This document shows, one piece after another, positions 4,480 to 6,597 of a stretch of DNA of 6,597 nt. This stretch comes from Nitrospinota bacterium. GTDB lineage: Bacteria > Nitrospirota > Nitrospiria > Nitrospirales > UBA8639. Within the stretch, counting starts at the first letter, position 1. Each line of letters starts with the position of its first letter. The translations under genes and the position numbers were made by a program. Location of the stretch: positions 1 to 6,597 of the forward strand of contig JADFRB010000117.1 of NCBI GenBank assembly GCA_022561525.1. Direction: 5' to 3'. The notes below the pieces were generated by a model that had not been told where the DNA came from, did no database searches, and saw only the letters and a program-made list of their open reading frames with translations.

Positions 4480-6195
4480 TTGAAAACCTCAACCCGCAGT
4501 CTTCTCATATTACTAGGACTTGTGATTGGTGGTGCGACGATTGCTTATGCTCAGGCTCCACCTGCCCCCCCTGCGGAGTTTCCTTTTGTTGGGAATCGGA
4601 CAGGGGTGTGGATCGTGGCCCAGCTCCATTTATTGTTTGCTGCGTTCATTCTGGGAGCGCCAATTTTTGCCGTGGTGTCGGAATGGCTGGGCTATAAGAA
4701 CCAGGATCCGAAGTATGATCGGTTAGCCAAGGAAGTCATCAAGGTTACGGTCATTTTGTATAGTATGACCGCCTTGACCGGTGGTCTCTTTATCTTCGTG
4801 TTGCTCGGGACCTACCCTGATTTCACCACCTGGTTCATCAAGCATTTCTTTTTGATCTTCGCGGTTATTTATCCTCTCCTTTTCATTCTTGAGACCTTCG
4901 TCTTGTATACCTATTTTTATACTTGGGATTCGATGAAGGGAAGTAAAAAAGCTCGACATATTGCTCTTGGAGTTCTCTTGAATATCATTGGAACCGTGAC
5001 GTTGTTTGTCATCGATGGTCCTACCTCATTTATGAATACCCCGGCGAAAGCTGCTGAGGGACTTTCGTTGGTAGAATTTATCCAAACTGCGGGACTTTGG
5101 GATAAAGTTGCCAACTTTAGTTGGATGCCTTTGAATCTCCATCGAATGGTTGGCAATGTCACCTTTGGAGGATTCATCGCCGGGCTCATTGCGGCGTATA
5201 TGTATATGGGAGCCAAGACGGATGAAGAGCGATCCTATTATGACTGGATGGGGTTTGTGGGAAATATGATCGGGGTGGGTGCACTCCTACTTCTCCCGTT
5301 CATGGGATATCTCTTAGCGTATGAACTTTGTGACTATGATGCTTCGATTTGTCCATACATGATGGCTGACCAGCTTTCGATGTTCTTTGAAATGCAGGGG
5401 GCCATGGTGGGCCTAATCTTCTTGGGCAGTAACTATTATATCTGGCTGAGTATGAAGCGCATTCAGGGGGTGGAGCGGGTTCGTATTTCCGGGCTGGTCA
5501 TGATCGCGGTTATTCTCATTCCTGTGGTTATGGGAGTTGCCTGGAAAATGTATCCCCCACCGGAATGGCAGTCGTTGATCTTTTTAGCTTTGTTGGTGGG
5601 ATTGCCCGCTATTTTGAGTAAGCTGCCAGGTCTTCGCTTTACGGTCTCTGCCTTCACGATGATCAAGGTCGGGTTTTTGATGATTGTTGTAGCCGATGCC
5701 ATATGGATGACGCCTCATGGGTTTGTCGCCACGCAGGCCTTGGCGACGGAACAACTTGAACTGCCTCCCTGGGCAAGCGAGTTAGCTCTGATGCCGGCCA
5801 AAAATGCCGCTGCATTCACCTTGGTATTTCTCACAATTGTGAACTACATTTTGTACAATCGGGCCATTCGGCAAGGGACGATCATCTGGGGAAAAATCGA
5901 TTTCGCATCCCAATATGTGTTGATCTTCCTGGCCTTTAGCGCGATTTGGACCATGGCGCTCATGGGAACGGTACGATCCCTCACGCGGAAATACTACCAT
6001 GTCTATAATCTGGTGCCTGATTTTACCCCAGAGGCATTTACGCCAACGTTGGCCTATTCTGCGTGGTGGATTACAGCGGTGACACTCGTATTTTTTGCCG
6101 TAGTCAGTTTTTCTATTATTGTGACGTTACGAGCTGGAAGCGAGCAAAAGGCTGAAGCCCTACAAGGGTCTGCCGTTCCTGCCGGAGGTAAATAG
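4480..6195 (+). CDS. Cytochrome bd-like oxidase, CydA-related multi-pass membrane subunit
   Basis: From the TTG start the product is 571 residues (579 if ATG 4456 is used). A Sec signal peptide ends at Ala22-Tyr23-Ala24. About 13 TM helices follow (near 42-67, 86-110, 118-148, 161-182, 221-243, 257-281, 298-323, 335-355, 363-380, 389-410, 442-460, 476-497 and 526-549). Hand comparison with E. coli CydA suggests His50 (LHLLFAAFILG) for His19, Glu138 (ILETFVLYTYFYTWD) for Glu107, His221 (NLHRMVGNVTFGG) for His186, and Met309 (QGAMVGL) for Met393. The Glu99 position appears to be Ile130. GRQPW is absent, with Asp406 near the Glu445 position. The helix 6-7 linker, where CydA has its long quinol loop, is only about 16 residues and carries Cys284 and Cys291. 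Length and TM number exceed the usual nine-helix CydA. The protein resembles bd-like oxidases proposed as terminal oxidases in Nitrospira. The neighbouring cytochrome c suggests a cytochrome c link. Oxygen reduction is inferred, not shown. Confidence 0.88.
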   Translation: MKTSTRSLLILLGLVIGGATIAYAQAPPAPPAEFPFVGNRTGVWIVAQLHLLFAAFILGAPIFAVVSEWLGYKNQDPKYDRLAKEVIKVTVILYSMTALTGGLFIFVLLGTYPDFTTWFIKHFFLIFAVIYPLLFILETFVLYTYFYTWDSMKGSKKARHIALGVLLNIIGTVTLFVIDGPTSFMNTPAKAAEGLSLVEFIQTAGLWDKVANFSWMPLNLHRMVGNVTFGGFIAGLIAAYMYMGAKTDEERSYYDWMGFVGNMIGVGALLLLPFMGYLLAYELCDYDASICPYMMADQLSMFFEMQGAMVGLIFLGSNYYIWLSMKRIQGVERVRISGLVMIAVILIPVVMGVAWKMYPPPEWQSLIFLALLVGLPAILSKLPGLRFTVSAFTMIKVGFLMIVVADAIWMTPHGFVATQALATEQLELPPWASELALMPAKNAAAFTLVFLTIVNYILYNRAIRQGTIIWGKIDFASQYVLIFLAFSAIWTMALMGTVRSLTRKYYHVYNLVPDFTPEAFTPTLAYSAWWITAVTLVFFAVVSFSIIVTLRAGSEQKAEALQGSAVPAGGK

Positions 6196-6215
6196 TACAT
6201 GTGGAGAAAGAAAAC

Positions 6216-6597
6216 ATGGCTGAGCAAAGTTTTGTGAAAAGCATAGTTAAGAAAATGGTTGTCGGTGTGGTGATAGGGGTTGTGTTGGTACTTGTGGCTC
6301 AATACATCCACGTGGTGCTCAATTTAGTGACTGGTGCGACTGGTGAGGATGAATTTCGTCCCTTTCCTGCAGTGTTCCAGAAGATGTTTTTTATTTATGC
6401 GATGTTGGGAGCCGTTGTCTTTATTTTATTGGATGCTCCCCCTATGCCACGTGTTGAAGGGGTTAAAGCCGTCATTAGTCTTCTCATTTTCTATGTCGTC
6501 CTGTCCGGGGCCTACATTGGTGGAGCGAGCATTTTGCCGCAGTACGATCCTGAAATTGAAAAGGGAAAAATTACCAAGGTCTTGAAACTGCGGAAAG
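6216..6597 (+). CDS. Membrane protein, 5' part only, next gene of the respiratory cluster
   Basis: An open frame begins at ATG 6216 and runs without a stop to the window end, giving 127 residues. GGAG (6203-6206) lies nine bases before the ATG, and the gap to the oxidase stop is 20 bases, so it is in the same operon. An in-frame GTG at 6201 overlaps that ribosome site and is less likely. The visible part has a short cationic start and three TM helices (about 14-36, 52-72, 84-106). A loop (40-50) separates the first two helices, and DAPPMPRVEG (73-82) separates the second and third. After the third helix comes a charged stretch, PQYDPEIEKGKITKVLKLRK. It does not look like CydB. No haem-binding CxxCH appears before the cut, but a soluble domain, perhaps a cytochrome, could follow. 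It is probably a partner subunit of the bd-like oxidase. I do not recognise the family. Confidence 0.85.
   Translation, partial: MAEQSFVKSIVKKMVVGVVIGVVLVLVAQYIHVVLNLVTGATGEDEFRPFPAVFQKMFFIYAMLGAVVFILLDAPPMPRVEGVKAVISLLIFYVVLSGAYIGGASILPQYDPEIEKGKITKVLKLRK

Noticed and set aside
3824..4508. Minus-strand open frames opposite the cytochrome tail (Gln/Ser/Leu-rich repeats)
   Set aside because: These arise from the complement of the 15-nt repeats. The forward frame has a lipobox, haem motif and ribosome site.
1..6597. CRISPR array, insertion sequence, attachment site or phage features
   Set aside because: No spaced direct repeats, transposase-like frames or terminal inverted repeats were seen. 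The only tandem repeats are coding ones in the cytochrome tail.

Overview
The window most likely comes from a nitrite-oxidising Nitrospira (phylum Nitrospirota). The main reason is a polytopic cytochrome bd-like oxidase placed directly behind a lipoprotein cytochrome c, an arrangement reminiscent of the bd-like oxidases of Nitrospira genomes. A hopanoid-biosynthesis radical SAM gene (hpnH) is also present. By eye the GC content is near 50%, which would suit a lower-GC (for example marine-type) Nitrospira lineage better than the higher-GC ones. The taxonomic call is inference from gene content, not a database match. All supported genes are on the + strand.

Left part (1-2960): isoprenoid and hopanoid metabolism. 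A possible 3' scrap of an upstream gene (1-36) is followed by ispG (50-1213), the [4Fe-4S] HMBPP synthase of the MEP pathway. Next is tRNA-Cys(GCA) (1299-1374) behind a near-consensus sigma-70 promoter (1261-1289) that would leave only a few nucleotides of 5' leader. Then comes hpnH (1555-2571), adenosylhopane synthase, which starts the side-chain extension of C35 hopanoids, and a small uncharacterised protein (2616-2960) probably co-transcribed with it. IspG supplies precursors for squalene and hopene, and HpnH modifies the resulting hopanoid, so the two enzymes lie on one route although a tRNA separates them.

Middle (2961-3731): about 770 bp with no convincing gene. It holds a pyrimidine-only tract with four interrupting A residues, an AT-rich pocket, a consensus TTGACA promoter candidate at 3324-3353, and a long possible leader with two competing inverted repeats.

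Right part (3732-6597): a respiratory gene cluster. It contains a mono-haem cytochrome c lipoprotein with two different in-frame 15-nt repeat arrays in its C-terminal tail, and a CydA-like (bd-like) oxidase of about 13 TM helices whose real start is probably a TTG at 4480. The last gene is a membrane protein cut by the window end (6216-6597). The oxidase keeps equivalents of several bd haem ligands. It lacks the GRQPW motif and a long Q-loop, carries a signal peptide and has extra C-terminal helices. With a cytochrome c next door, a cytochrome c-fed oxidase is a reasonable hypothesis. This cluster is the most interesting part of the window.
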